Position numbers and translations under genes: made by a program
DNA from: Brachybacterium sp. FME24
GTDB taxonomy: Bacteria; Actinomycetota; Actinomycetes; Actinomycetales; Dermabacteraceae
Direction: 5' to 3'
NCBI RefSeq assembly: GCF_014897705.1
Contig: NZ_JABUXV010000016.1
Coordinates: 36,680 to 100,679, forward strand
Length of the DNA: 64,000 bases
The notes under the pieces: model-generated
What the model saw: only the letters and a program-made list of their open reading frames with translations
Told to the model about the DNA's origin: nothing
The model's database searches: none
In this document: positions 8,084-17,273 of the stretch, piece after piece
How positions within the stretch are numbered: the first letter of the stretch is position 1
Layout: each line of letters begins with the position of its first letter

Positions 8084-8446
8084 TCACCGCCTGGTGAGGC
8101 GCTCCTCCAGGTCCGGCCAGGCCACGTGCAGGTTCTCCGTCGCCATGAGGCCTTTGGTCGCGAGGTAGTCGGCCAGCAGGACACCGTGCGGGGACAGCTC
8201 GATGATGGTCAGGCCCGCCACCTCGCCCTCAGTCCCGGCATCGAGCACCCAGGGCTCGGCGAGCTCGGAGATCCCATGCTCGATGAGGCGTTCCTCCCCC
8301 GCCTCGAAGTCCTCCGGCGCCCCGAGGGCGTGGCCCAGCAGCGTTCGAGGCTGCACGGTGTCGTACTCCATCGTCAGCGGCTCGAGATAGCCGACCGTCT
8401 CCCCGTCCTCGCGGGTCACGGCCAGCCAGTCGCTCAATTCGCTCAT
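8084..8446 (-). CDS. Conserved hypothetical protein
   Basis: 120 aa acidic protein of unknown function. It reads as a small mixed alpha/beta domain: a beta strand WLAVTREDGETVGYLEPL, a central helix EDFEAGEERLIEHGISELAE and a C-terminal strand-helix LTIIELSPHGVLLADYLAT. No signal peptide or membrane segment. TAGGCT (8460-8455) lies 8 nt before the ATG, so the transcript may be leaderless. It is monocistronic and not linked functionally to its neighbours. Confidence 0.7.
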   Translation of the reverse strand: MSELSDWLAVTREDGETVGYLEPLTMEYDTVQPRTLLGHALGAPEDFEAGEERLIEHGISELAEPWVLDAGTEGEVAGLTIIELSPHGVLLADYLATKGLMATENLHVAWPDLEERLTRR

Positions 8447-8616
8447 GAGGGAAGAGCCTACTCACGTCCCCGTCGGCGTCCAGCATCCTGTCCCGTCCGG
8501 CAGTGGTCCCGACCAGTGCTCTCGTTCCTGGCCCGAGTCGGCGCCGCGACCGTAGTGTAGGGACGCAAGCGCCCGGGACGATCCCTGGGCTCCGACTCCC
8601 GTGAAGGAAGACAACG

Positions 8617-10293
8617 ATGTCAGCCGAGAACCCGGACCTCGCGATCGCCCAGGCGGCGACCCTGCAACCGATCACCGAGATCGCCCAGACCGCAGGCATT
8701 CCCGCTGAGGCCCTCGTGCCTTACGGCTCCTACAAGGCGAAGATCGACGTGCGGAAGATGACGCCTCCCGCCACCACCGCCACGCTGGTGCTGGTCTCGG
8801 CCATGTCCCCCACTCCCGCAGGCGAGGGCAAGTCGACAACCACCGTCGGCCTCGCCGACGCGTTCACCCTCAAGGGCCTGCGCACCATGGTGGCGCTGCG
8901 CGAACCGGCCCTGGGCCCGATCATGGGCATCAAGGGCGGCGCGACCGGCGGCGGGTACGCCCAGGTCGTCCCGATGGAGGACATCAACCTGCATTTCACC
9001 GGCGACTTCCACGCCATCCAGATCGCGAACAACACCCTTGCCGCCCTCGTGGACAACCACATCCACCAGGGAAATCAGCTCGGCATCGACCCGCGCCGCA
9101 TCCAGTGGAAGCGCGTTCTCGACGTCAACGACCGTGCCCTGCGCTCCATCGTGGTCGGTCTGGGCGGGCCCGCCCAGGGTGTGCCGCGCGAGGACGGCTT
9201 CGACATCGTGGTGGCCTCCGAGATCATGGCGATCCTGTGCCTGGCCTCCGATCTCGCCGATCTCGAGGAGCGGATCAGCGCCGTGGTCATCGGCTTCACC
9301 TACGACCGCGAACCGGTCTCGGTCGCCGATCTCGGTGTCGCCGGCGCGATCACCATGCTGCTCAAGGACGCCCTGCTGCCGAACCTGGTGCAGACCCTCG
9401 GCGGCACCCCGGCGCTCGTGCACGGCGGCCCCTTCGCGAACATCGCCCACGGCTGCAACTCCCTGGCGGCGACGAAGCTCGCCCTCTCGCTCTCGGAGAT
9501 CACCGTCACCGAGGCAGGCTTCGGCTCCGACCTGGGCGCGGAGAAATTCCTGGACATCAAGTCACGCCTCGGAGGCCTCACCCCGGATGCGGCCGTCGTG
9601 GTCGCCACCGTGCGCGCGCTGAAGATGCACGGCGGCGTCGCCAAGACCGACCTCGCCACGGAGAACATCGACGCCGTCCTCGCCGGGACCGTGAACCTCG
9701 CCCGGCACGTGGAGAACCTCCGCAAGTTCGGCCTCGAGCCCGTCATCGCGGTGAACCGCTTCCCCACCGACACCGAGGCCGAGCTCCAGGCCGTGCTCGA
9801 CTGGGCTGCGCAGAACGGCTTCCGCGGGGCGCTCTCGGAGGTGTGGTCCCGGGGCGGCGACGGCGGTCTCGCGGTGGCCGACGAGGTGCTCGGCGCGATC
9901 GAGGCGGGCGGCGGGAGCGACTTCCACCACCTCTACGATCCCGCCGCCGGCATCGAGGAGTCGCTGCGCACGCTGGCCCGCGAGATCTACGGCGCCGACG
10001 ACGTCGTCTTCGAGGACCGCGCGCCGGCCCAGCTGCGGATGCTCCAGCGCAACGGCTGGGACACGCTGCCGGTGTGCGTCGCGAAGACCCAGTACTCCTT
10101 CTCCGACGACCCCGTGCTGCTGGGCGCCCCCACCGGGCATCTGCTGCACGTGCGGGACCTCGTGCCCAAGATCGGTGCCGGCTTCGTCGTCGCCCTGACC
10201 GGCGCGATCATGACCATGCCGGGCCTGCCGAAGGAACCGGCCGCACTGCGCATGGGCGTGACCGAGGACGGGGAGTCCATCGGGCTCTTCTGA
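8617..10293 (+). CDS. fhs: Formate-tetrahydrofolate ligase
   Basis: 558 aa, full length for the family. It makes 10-formyl-THF from formate, ATP and THF in the cytoplasm, feeding purine and fMet synthesis. The P-loop TPAGEGKST starts at about residue 65, followed by the formate/folate-binding [20 protein letters not shown] region and the family signatures [13 protein letters not shown] and [17 protein letters not shown] ribosome site lies 8 nt before the ATG. A TAGTGT box (8553-8558) gives a plausible leader of about 50 nt. It stands alone, 21 bp from the convergent end of the Mrp operon. Confidence 0.97.
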   Translation: MSAENPDLAIAQAATLQPITEIAQTAGIPAEALVPYGSYKAKIDVRKMTPPATTATLVLVSAMSPTPAGEGKSTTTVGLADAFTLKGLRTMVALREPALGPIMGIKGGATGGGYAQVVPMEDINLHFTGDFHAIQIANNTLAALVDNHIHQGNQLGIDPRRIQWKRVLDVNDRALRSIVVGLGGPAQGVPREDGFDIVVASEIMAILCLASDLADLEERISAVVIGFTYDREPVSVADLGVAGAITMLLKDALLPNLVQTLGGTPALVHGGPFANIAHGCNSLAATKLALSLSEITVTEAGFGSDLGAEKFLDIKSRLGGLTPDAAVVVATVRALKMHGGVAKTDLATENIDAVLAGTVNLARHVENLRKFGLEPVIAVNRFPTDTEAELQAVLDWAAQNGFRGALSEVWSRGGDGGLAVADEVLGAIEAGGGSDFHHLYDPAAGIEESLRTLAREIYGADDVVFEDRAPAQLRMLQRNGWDTLPVCVAKTQYSFSDDPVLLGAPTGHLLHVRDLVPKIGAGFVVALTGAIMTMPGLPKEPAALRMGVTEDGESIGLF

Positions 10294-10314
10294 CGCCCGG
10301 TAACGCGGACGCGA

Positions 10315-10905
10315 TCAGGGCCGGGGGTCGCGCTCGGCGACCTCCTCGGCTTCGCGCTCCGTCTCGTCCTCGAGGTCGACGTCGATGATCTCGACGTCCT
10401 CGACCTCGTCGGCGCCGGACTCGGGCTCCTGCCAGTTGTGATCCGTGAGGGCGTCGGCGGTGGTGGTCACGATGTTCTCCGGGAAGCGCTCCTCGCCGTC
10501 GAAGGCCATGCCCTCGTGGTCGTCATCCTCCTCGTCGATGAAGCCGTCCTCGTCGTCATCATCGTCCGTGGGCGTCGCCAGGCGCGGGCTGAGCTCGTCG
10601 ATCGCGTAATCGCCACCGCGCACGAAGCCACGACGGAAAGCCGCACGGCCCACCATGACGCTGGCGACTGGCACGGTAGCCATCTGCGCGAGCAGCACGA
10701 CCAGCAAAAACGCTGCCAGGGACCACGAACCGGCCGCCAGGCTGACGCCCGAGAACACCAGGATCAGCCCCAGGACCTGCGGCTTGGAGGCCGCGTGGAT
10801 GCGCATGAGCACGCCGTCGAAGCGGTTCAGACCGATGGCAGCCAGCACGGCCGGCAGCAGGCCGGCACCGATCAGCACCGCAGCGAGGATCTCGACCACA
10901 CTCAT
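10315..10905 (-). CDS. mnhG: Na+/H+ antiporter (Mrp/Mnh) subunit G with acidic tail
   Basis: 196 aa from the ATG at 10905, whose first bases overlap the mnhF stop (ATGA); an ATG two codons upstream is also possible. The three TM segments and the LNRFDGVLMRIHAASKPQVL loop are the MrpG signature. Residues about 100-196 form an extra, strongly acidic tail (runs of Asp/Glu, few hydrophobics) absent from most MrpG proteins of about 110 aa. The subunit is a small part of the seven-protein monovalent cation/proton antiporter. Last gene of the operon. Confidence 0.9.
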   Translation of the reverse strand: MSVVEILAAVLIGAGLLPAVLAAIGLNRFDGVLMRIHAASKPQVLGLILVFSGVSLAAGSWSLAAFLLVVLLAQMATVPVASVMVGRAAFRRGFVRGGDYAIDELSPRLATPTDDDDDEDGFIDEEDDDHEGMAFDGEERFPENIVTTTADALTDHNWQEPESGADEVEDVEIIDVDLEDETEREAEEVAERDPRP

Positions 10906-11432
10906 CGCCATCCCTCCGTCCCGTCCTCGGCACCGAATCCGTGCGCCTCGTCATCGTCCTCGAAACCCCGGGACCCCTCCTCGGCCCCGAAGCCTCGCTC
11001 CGAGGCGCCCGCGGCGAGGACGTCATGGTCGGTGAGCTGGTCGTCGACGGAGTTGATCGGATCCGGCTCCGCATCCGCACTGTCGTGGTCGATATGGATG
11101 GCATCCAGCGGGCCGGTGTGGGTGCCGGCCTCCTCGGCGTCGCGTCGCCGACGCCGACCCTGCAGAGGCTCCTCACGCGCCACGAAGCGGGCGAAGGTGA
11201 CGGTGGCGATGAAGGCGAGCCCCGTCAGGCCCAACATCGCAGGCCCCGCCCAGCTGGCCCTCGCGGACGCCGTGTACAGGGCCATGCCCAGCACCACGAG
11301 CACCACCAGGGAGTCGGTCGAGACCGCGCGGTCCAGGATGGTGGGGCCGACGATCATGCGGTACACGACAAGGATCGCCGTCACGGCGAGGATCACGCCA
11401 TAGACCACCAGGACGATGTCGAAGGGGCTCAT
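10902..11432 (-). CDS. mnhF: Na+/H+ antiporter (Mrp/Mnh) subunit F with charged tail
   Basis: 176 aa. Residues 1-85 are the usual three-TM MrpF core, with the conserved YRMIVGPTILDRAVSTDSL loop. After EEPLQGRRRRR (about 90) follows an 85-residue hydrophilic tail rich in Asp, Glu and Gly. Typical MrpF is about 90 aa, so the tail doubles it. It is coupled to mnhE and mnhG by ATGA overlaps. Confidence 0.9.
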   Translation of the reverse strand: MSPFDIVLVVYGVILAVTAILVVYRMIVGPTILDRAVSTDSLVVLVVLGMALYTASARASWAGPAMLGLTGLAFIATVTFARFVAREEPLQGRRRRRDAEEAGTHTGPLDAIHIDHDSADAEPDPINSVDDQLTDHDVLAAGASERGFGAEEGSRGFEDDDEAHGFGAEDGTEGWR

Positions 11433-11968
11433 CGCAGACCCGCCTCCTCGAGGACCTCACGACGCCCGATGGCCCACAGCAGTCGCTTCTCCTGCTCGAG
11501 GACGATCCGCCGAGCCTTCTCGACCTCCTCCTCGGTCCCGGCACCGATGGTGTGCAGGAACAACATGCCGGTCGCGCGCTGTGCCTCGACCACCACGGAT
11601 CCGGGGATCAGGGTGCACAGCACACCGGTGACGGTGAGGAAGAAGTCCGAGCGGGAGGCCATCTTCACGGCGATCACCGAGCTCGGCGGCTGCGGACCGG
11701 GACGGATCGCGAACCACCCCACCTGCACTGCGGATTCGCACAGGTCGTACAGGAAGCGCAGCGCGAACTTCAGGAACCGTACGGGGCGCAGGGTGAGCTC
11801 ATGCCCGGTCGGCGGCATCGGGAACAGGATGAACACGATCACGGCGGCCATCAGGCCACCCAGGACGTTCTTGAGGTCTACCCCACCCCACAGCAGGCAC
11901 CACAGGGCCACGGAGACGACGATCCACAGCGCGGAGCGCCGCAGATCCAGGAGGCGTGTGGCCATCAT
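11429..11968 (-). CDS. mnhE: Na+/H+ antiporter (Mrp/Mnh) subunit E
   Basis: 179 aa with two or three N-terminal TM segments (LWIVVSVALWCLLWGG, then VLGGLMAAVIVFILF). A cytoplasmic domain follows, with the family turn SITLIPGS-like CTLIPGSVVVEAQ and LFLHTIG. MrpE modulates antiporter activity and assembly. The start overlaps the mnhD stop by 4 nt. Confidence 0.93.
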   Translation of the reverse strand: MMATRLLDLRRSALWIVVSVALWCLLWGGVDLKNVLGGLMAAVIVFILFPMPPTGHELTLRPVRFLKFALRFLYDLCESAVQVGWFAIRPGPQPPSSVIAVKMASRSDFFLTVTGVLCTLIPGSVVVEAQRATGMLFLHTIGAGTEEEVEKARRIVLEQEKRLLWAIGRREVLEEAGLR

Positions 11969-13527
11969 CGGGTATCCACCTTCCGCCCGGCGTCATCGAT
12001 GCGATAAGCCAGGTCATCGGCCGCCTCGTCGCCGAGCACTGCGCTGACGTACGGCGTGCGCTCGAGCACCGAGGAGGCCGCCTCGTTCGCGTACGTCATG
12101 ATCGGGCCGGCCAGCACGGTCAGCATCAGGGAGAACGCGATCATCGCTGCGGTCGCGCCCGTCATCACCTTCGGCATCACGTAGGCCCGGCTGACGATCT
12201 CCTCGCTGGGCTCCTGCCAGAAGGCACGGTTCCAGATCTTCGCGATCGCGTAGAGCGTGAGCAGGCTGGTGAGGACGCTGATGCCGACGAGGAACCATCC
12301 GGAGGCCCGGTCGTACTCGATGCCGGCCTCGATCAGACCGACCTTCCCGATGAACCCGGAGAACGGCGGGATGCCGGCGAGGTTCATCGCGGGGATGAAG
12401 AAGAGGACCGCGATCACCGGCGCGAGCTTCGCCATCCCGCCCAGCTTGATGAGGTTCGTCGTGCCTCCCCGGGTCTCGATCAGACCGGCCCCCAGGAACA
12501 GGGTGGACTGCACGGTGATGTGGTGGGCGACGTAGTAGATGGTCGCGCCCATGCCCATCTGGGTGCTCATCCCGATGCCGAACAGCATGTACCCCATGTG
12601 GGAGACGAGGGTGAACGACAGCACGCGTTTGAGGTCCGTCTGCGCGACAGCACCGAGGATGCCGACGAACAGGCTCAGGGCCGCCGCGGCGAGCAGCAGG
12701 TTCTGGGTCTGCGAGGCAGGGAACAGCAAGGTCTCCAGGCGCAGGATCGCGTAGATGCCGACCTTGGTCAGCAATCCCGCGAACACGGCGGTCACGGGAG
12801 CCGGCGCCGTCGGGTAGGAGTCCGGCAGCCATGCGCTCAGCGGGAAGATCGCGGCCTTGATCGCGAACGCCACCAGCAGCATCAGCTCGAGCATCATGCG
12901 GGTGCCGGGCTCCAGCCCGTCCAGACGCACCGCCATCTCCGCGAGGTTCACGGTGCCGGTCGCCGCATACACCGCCGCGATGGCTGACAAGAAGATCACG
13001 GAGCTGAGCAGCGAGACGATCACGTACGTGGTCGCTGCACGGATGCGGCTGGCCGATCCGCCGAGTGTCAGCAGCACATAGCTCGCCGCGAGCAGCACCT
13101 CGAAGCCGACGTACAGATTGAACAGGTCCCCCGCGAGGAAGGCCATCGACACCCCCGCGACCAGGGCGAGGTAGGTCGGGTGGTAGATCGCGACCGGGGT
13201 GCGTCCCGTCCGCTCGTCGACCGTCTGCGCGCTGGAATACACCAGCACGGCGAGGGTCACGAAGCTGGAGACCACGAGCATCAGGGCGGTGAGCCGGTCG
13301 GCGACCAGGACGATGCCCAGCTGCGGTGTCCAGTTGCCGATCTGCAGGACCAGCACGCTCTCCTGGCTGACGTACCAGCCCATCGTCAGGGCGACCGTGA
13401 GGATCGCGACGAGCGTGAGGATCGTCAGCCACAGCTGGATGCGCGGATGGTGGCGCAGCAGCAGGGTCACAGCCGCGCCGCCCAGCGGAAGCATCACCGG
13501 CAGCGCGAGGAGGAGTTCCATGCTCAT
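11965..13527 (-). CDS. mnhD: Na+/H+ antiporter (Mrp/Mnh) subunit D
   Basis: 520 aa, 14 or so TM helices, homologous to the proton-pumping NuoN/M-type subunits of complex I. Key parts are the TM5 glutamate region NLYVGFEVLLAASYVLL, the lysine of AIKAAIFPLSAWLPDSYPTAPAPV and the GLLTKVGIYAILR broken helix. It forms one of the two putative ion channels of the Mrp complex. The ATGA overlap with mnhC gives translational coupling. Confidence 0.95.
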   Translation of the reverse strand: MSMELLLALPVMLPLGGAAVTLLLRHHPRIQLWLTILTLVAILTVALTMGWYVSQESVLVLQIGNWTPQLGIVLVADRLTALMLVVSSFVTLAVLVYSSAQTVDERTGRTPVAIYHPTYLALVAGVSMAFLAGDLFNLYVGFEVLLAASYVLLTLGGSASRIRAATTYVIVSLLSSVIFLSAIAAVYAATGTVNLAEMAVRLDGLEPGTRMMLELMLLVAFAIKAAIFPLSAWLPDSYPTAPAPVTAVFAGLLTKVGIYAILRLETLLFPASQTQNLLLAAAALSLFVGILGAVAQTDLKRVLSFTLVSHMGYMLFGIGMSTQMGMGATIYYVAHHITVQSTLFLGAGLIETRGGTTNLIKLGGMAKLAPVIAVLFFIPAMNLAGIPPFSGFIGKVGLIEAGIEYDRASGWFLVGISVLTSLLTLYAIAKIWNRAFWQEPSEEIVSRAYVMPKVMTGATAAMIAFSLMLTVLAGPIMTYANEAASSVLERTPYVSAVLGDEAADDLAYRIDDAGRKVDTR

Positions 13528-14222
13528 GTCCCTCCTCCTTCCTCGGGGTCTTCGCGGTCGGATTCGGTCGCAGGTCCGGCTCCCGGGGCGCCGGCCGCGT
13601 GGTGGTCCGGCCCGGTCGCGGAACCGGAGGCGTCAGCCCCGTGGCCCGCGCGCTCCTTGGGCCGGAACACCCGGCGCGGCGCGCTCGCCTGGCCCTCGTC
13701 GGCCTCGGTCGGGTCCTGCGGGACGTCCTCGGCACTGGTGAGGTCGGAGCCGAGCTGGTCCTCACCGGCCGGAGTGAAGCCCTGCGAATGCATGAGCGCG
13801 CCCCGGCGCGATTCCTCCGACAGCGCCTGCGACCACGGCAGCTTCTCGGCATCCTCGGAGCGTCGGCGCCGACGGCGCAGCACGCGCCGGTCCTCGACGT
13901 CGTCGGGGACCTCGTCGTGCCCGAACAGCTGCCACGCCCGATAGGCCAGGGCCATGCCGAAGGCGGTGATGCCCAGGGAGATCACGATCGCGGTGAGGAC
14001 CATGGCGAAGGGCAGCGGATCAGTCATCGTCTCCGGCTCCGCGGTGCCCTCGAAGGGCGGGTTGCCGGGCGGTCCGGCAGCGACGATGAACAGCAGGTTC
14101 ACGCCGTTGCCCAGCAGCACGAAGCCGAGGATCACGCGGGTCAGGGTGCGCTCGAGCACGAGGTAGACGCCGCAGGCGATGAACACCCCGGCGGTCAGGA
14201 GCAGGGCGAGACTAACCGACAT
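13524..14222 (-). CDS. mnhC: Na+/H+ antiporter (Mrp/Mnh) subunit C with long hydrophilic tail
   Basis: 232 aa from the ATG at 14222, 11 nt inside the mnhA end. The NuoK-like core (about 1-115) has three TMs, with LERTLTRVILGFVLLGNGVNLL carrying the conserved Asn and MTDPLPFAMVLTAIVISLGI the third helix. Residues about 125-232 are an extra hydrophilic tail with an Arg cluster (VLRRRRRRSEDAE), then Asp/Glu/Pro/Ala-rich sequence. Normal MrpC is 110-125 aa. Confidence 0.93.
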   Translation of the reverse strand: MSVSLALLLTAGVFIACGVYLVLERTLTRVILGFVLLGNGVNLLFIVAAGPPGNPPFEGTAEPETMTDPLPFAMVLTAIVISLGITAFGMALAYRAWQLFGHDEVPDDVEDRRVLRRRRRRSEDAEKLPWSQALSEESRRGALMHSQGFTPAGEDQLGSDLTSAEDVPQDPTEADEGQASAPRRVFRPKERAGHGADASGSATGPDHHAAGAPGAGPATESDREDPEEGGGT

Positions 14223-17160
14223 CGACTTCCGCCTCCTGCTGCTGGTCGATCTGGGACCCGAGGGTCCGCAGGAAGTCGAGGAGGACGCCCACGACCACGA
14301 GGTACACGCCCGTGTCGAACAGGAGGGCGCTGGGGAAATGGAGCTCACCAAGGACCGGCACCTGTACCACCGGCGTGGCCGTGGCGAACACGGTCCCCCC
14401 GAACAGGACCGGCAGCACACCGGCGATCACGGCGATCGCCATGCCTGAGCCGAGCACCAGACCGGCCTGCACGGGAGCGGCCTCGGAGAGCTCGTACCGC
14501 CCGCCGGCCAGGTAGCGCAGCGCCAGGGCGAGGCCCGCCACCAGGCCACCGGCGAATCCGCCGCCGGGCAGGTTGTGGCCCGCCATCAGCAGGTACAGCG
14601 AGAAGATCATCATCAGCGGGAAGGCGATGCGCGTGGTGACCTCGAGGATGACCATCCGCCGCTCCGGTGCCAGGGTGAGGCCGGCCGAGAGCCAGGTGCG
14701 CCACCGGTTGCCGCCGCCGACGTCATCGGGTCGGGCATCGAAGTCCAGGGCGTTCTGCGGCAGCGCCGGATCCGCGTGTCGACGCCAGATCGAGGTGCGC
14801 GAGTCCAGGTCCCTCACACGGGAGATCGACTGCTCGCGACGGGTCACGAAGATCAGGGAGGCGACGCCGGTGGCGACCACCAGCAGCACCGAGATCTCAC
14901 CCATCGTGTCCCACACGCGAGCATCGACCAGGGCCACATTGACGACGTTGTGCCCGCCGCCGATCGTGTAGGCGGTCTCGATGAGGCCCGGGCCGAGCGG
15001 CTCGAGATAGCGAGCATCCGCGGCGTACAGCGCAGAGCCGCACAGCACGACGGCCGTGCTGATCGCGATCGCCCAGCGCCCCCAGGCGCCGATCCTCAGC
15101 GGCCGACGGGAGAAGTGCGTCGGCAGCCTGCGCAGCACCAGCACCAGCACCACGGTCATCGCGGTCTCGACCAGCACCTGAGTGGTGGCGACGTCCGGCG
15201 CACCCGCGACCAGGAACAGCAAGGCCACCGCATAACCGGTCACCGAGATCAGGAATACCGCGCGCAGGCGGCGCCGGGACCGCGCGGCGCCGAGCGCGGC
15301 GAGCGCGGCGACCGGAAGCACGATGAGCTCGATCGGATGGTGGAACAGCACCAGGTTGTCCGGGACCTGGGACTGCGAGATCGCGATCGGGGCCACCAGA
15401 GCGATCAGCACCAGCAGCATGGTGCCCAGGGTGTAGGGCAGCGAGCCCCGCTGGAACAGCGGCGTGATGGCCACGGACACGGCATCAATGCTGCGCATCA
15501 GCCGACGGAAGGCGCGCTCGGCATCGATCCGGTCGAGCGCCTCCTCGTTCGCCCAGCTCAGCGGGGACACCTTCTTCTGCATCCTCGCGACGGGCCGTGC
15601 GATCAGGCACAGCAGCGCGCCGACGCCGAGAGCCACCACGGACGCCAGCAGCGGCACGCCCACGTGCGGGATCACCACGAGATGGATCCCCTCCCCGGTC
15701 TCCGGCAGCACGGCGGAGAAGCCGCGCAGGATCGTCTCGAGGGGGCCGCCGAGGAATGCCAGGACCACCGAGAACACGGCCACCAGGGCGGGCGGGGCCC
15801 AGAACAGCACGGGAATCTTCGGGGTCTCGACGACCGGGGCCCCCGGTGCGGCGCCGAAGGCGCCGTGGACGAACCGCCAGGAGTAGGCGACAGTGAGGAT
15901 CGATCCGGCGACCAACGCGATCAGCAGTACCCGATGCCAGGGGGCGCCGTACCAGAGCGCGGAGAACAGGGCCTCCTTGGCGACGAAGCCGAACAGCGGC
16001 GGCACCGCGGCCATCGACGCCGCCGACACCGTGCCGATCAGGGCGACCACCGGCGCCACTTTCCAGACCCCGGACAGGACGCGCAGGTCGCGGGTGCCGA
16101 ACTTCTTGTCGATGATGCCGACGACCATGAACAGCGGTGCCTTGAACACCGCGTGGGCGATCAGCATCGCCAGCCCGGCCAGCAGCGCGTCGTGCGTGGC
16201 CAGTCCCGCTATCGCGGAGAGGAAGCCGAGCTGGGAGACCGTGCCATAGGCCAGCAGCAGCTTGAGGTCGGTCTGTCGCAGGGCTCGCCAGCCGCCCAGC
16301 AGCATCGTCGCCGCGCCGACCACGGCGATGGCGATGCTGACCCCCTCCATGAAAGTCAGCGCGGGGCCCATGCGCAGGATCAGGTAGACGCCCGCCTTGA
16401 CCATCGCGGCGGCGTGGAGGTAGGCGGAGACGGGCGTCGGCGCTGCCATCGCACCGGGGAGCCAGAAGTGGGTGGGGACCAGGGCGGACTTCGTCATCGC
16501 CCCGGCCAGGATCAGCACCATCGCGATGACGAGGTAGGGGCCGGCGTCGGCCCACATCGAGGAGGCCAGGATCGTCGACATGCGCAGGGAGCCGGCCTCG
16601 GCGCCGAGCATCAGCAGGCCCACCAGCATCGCCAGTCCCCCGGCGGTGGTGGAGATCAAGGCGTTCATCGCGGCACGGCGCGACGCCTGCTTGTCCTGGT
16701 AGTGCCCGATGAGCAGGTAGGAGAAGACGGTGGTCAGCTCCCAGAAGGTGTAGAGCACCATCACGTCGTCGGAGAGCACCAGGCCGACCATCGCACCGGC
16801 GAAGGCGGTCAGCACGCCCGCGAACCGGCCCAGTCCGGGCTCGGTGTCCTTGAAGTAGCGGGCGCAGTAGAGCAGCACGATCGCCCCGATGCCGGTGGCG
16901 ATCATCGCCATCACCCAGCTCAACGGATCCAGGCGGAAGGCGAGGTCGATACCGAAGGCCGGGATCCACGGGATCGAGACGTCCAGCGGGGCGTCGGCGA
17001 GAGCGCGCGGGTCGATCGTCGCCAACCAGATGGTGGACGCCGCGGGCACCGCAGCCAGGGGGAAGAACGCGTTGCGCCCCATCAACCGCACCAGGACCGG
17101 CCCGAGGAGCGCAGCCACAAGGTGGGCGAGGAGCATCGAATACACGCAGTCTCCGTCCAT
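14212..17160 (-). CDS. mnhA: Fused Na+/H+ antiporter subunit A/B (MrpA-MrpB)
   Basis: 982 aa with about 22 TM helices. Residues about 1-500 are the NuoL-like part with FWELTTVFSYLLIGHYQ (conserved Glu), the AMTKSALVPTHFWLPGAM lysine helix and HAAAMVKAGVYLI. The middle is the MrpA C-terminal domain. From about residue 835 the sequence is MrpB-like (LEVTTRIAFPLMMIFS, then GHNLPGGGFAGGLVAG). A and B are thus one polypeptide, as in many actinobacteria. The start at 17160 is uncertain: ATG at 17136 (MLLAHL) directly begins the first TM and has GGAG 13 nt upstream. First gene of the mnhACDEFG operon, which exports Na+ using the proton gradient and controls pH. Confidence 0.93.
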   Translation of the reverse strand: MDGDCVYSMLLAHLVAALLGPVLVRLMGRNAFFPLAAVPAASTIWLATIDPRALADAPLDVSIPWIPAFGIDLAFRLDPLSWVMAMIATGIGAIVLLYCARYFKDTEPGLGRFAGVLTAFAGAMVGLVLSDDVMVLYTFWELTTVFSYLLIGHYQDKQASRRAAMNALISTTAGGLAMLVGLLMLGAEAGSLRMSTILASSMWADAGPYLVIAMVLILAGAMTKSALVPTHFWLPGAMAAPTPVSAYLHAAAMVKAGVYLILRMGPALTFMEGVSIAIAVVGAATMLLGGWRALRQTDLKLLLAYGTVSQLGFLSAIAGLATHDALLAGLAMLIAHAVFKAPLFMVVGIIDKKFGTRDLRVLSGVWKVAPVVALIGTVSAASMAAVPPLFGFVAKEALFSALWYGAPWHRVLLIALVAGSILTVAYSWRFVHGAFGAAPGAPVVETPKIPVLFWAPPALVAVFSVVLAFLGGPLETILRGFSAVLPETGEGIHLVVIPHVGVPLLASVVALGVGALLCLIARPVARMQKKVSPLSWANEEALDRIDAERAFRRLMRSIDAVSVAITPLFQRGSLPYTLGTMLLVLIALVAPIAISQSQVPDNLVLFHHPIELIVLPVAALAALGAARSRRRLRAVFLISVTGYAVALLFLVAGAPDVATTQVLVETAMTVVLVLVLRRLPTHFSRRPLRIGAWGRWAIAISTAVVLCGSALYAADARYLEPLGPGLIETAYTIGGGHNVVNVALVDARVWDTMGEISVLLVVATGVASLIFVTRREQSISRVRDLDSRTSIWRRHADPALPQNALDFDARPDDVGGGNRWRTWLSAGLTLAPERRMVILEVTTRIAFPLMMIFSLYLLMAGHNLPGGGFAGGLVAGLALALRYLAGGRYELSEAAPVQAGLVLGSGMAIAVIAGVLPVLFGGTVFATATPVVQVPVLGELHFPSALLFDTGVYLVVVGVLLDFLRTLGSQIDQQQEAEVDVG

Positions 17161-17261
17161 CGTGCGCGGGGAAAGGGGCCTCCAGCATTCTACGGGAGCG
17201 CGCTCAGTAAATTCTGAGGGTCATCTCGCACCTGCGGTGCAGCGGGGCCCGGCGCGCTCCG

Positions 17262-17267
17262 TAGAGT
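17262..17267 (+). promoter_or_regulatory. -10 box for leaderless MFS transcript
   Basis: TAGAGT ends 6 nt before the ATG at 17274, which puts the expected transcription start on the start codon; no SD is present. Confidence 0.5.
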
Positions 17268-17273
17268 GTGCTC

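Noticed and set aside
14575..17217. 880-codon open frame on the + strand opposite mnhA
   Set aside because: Gln/His/Arg/Gly-rich composition and position antisense to a well-defined gene show that it is a high-GC shadow frame.
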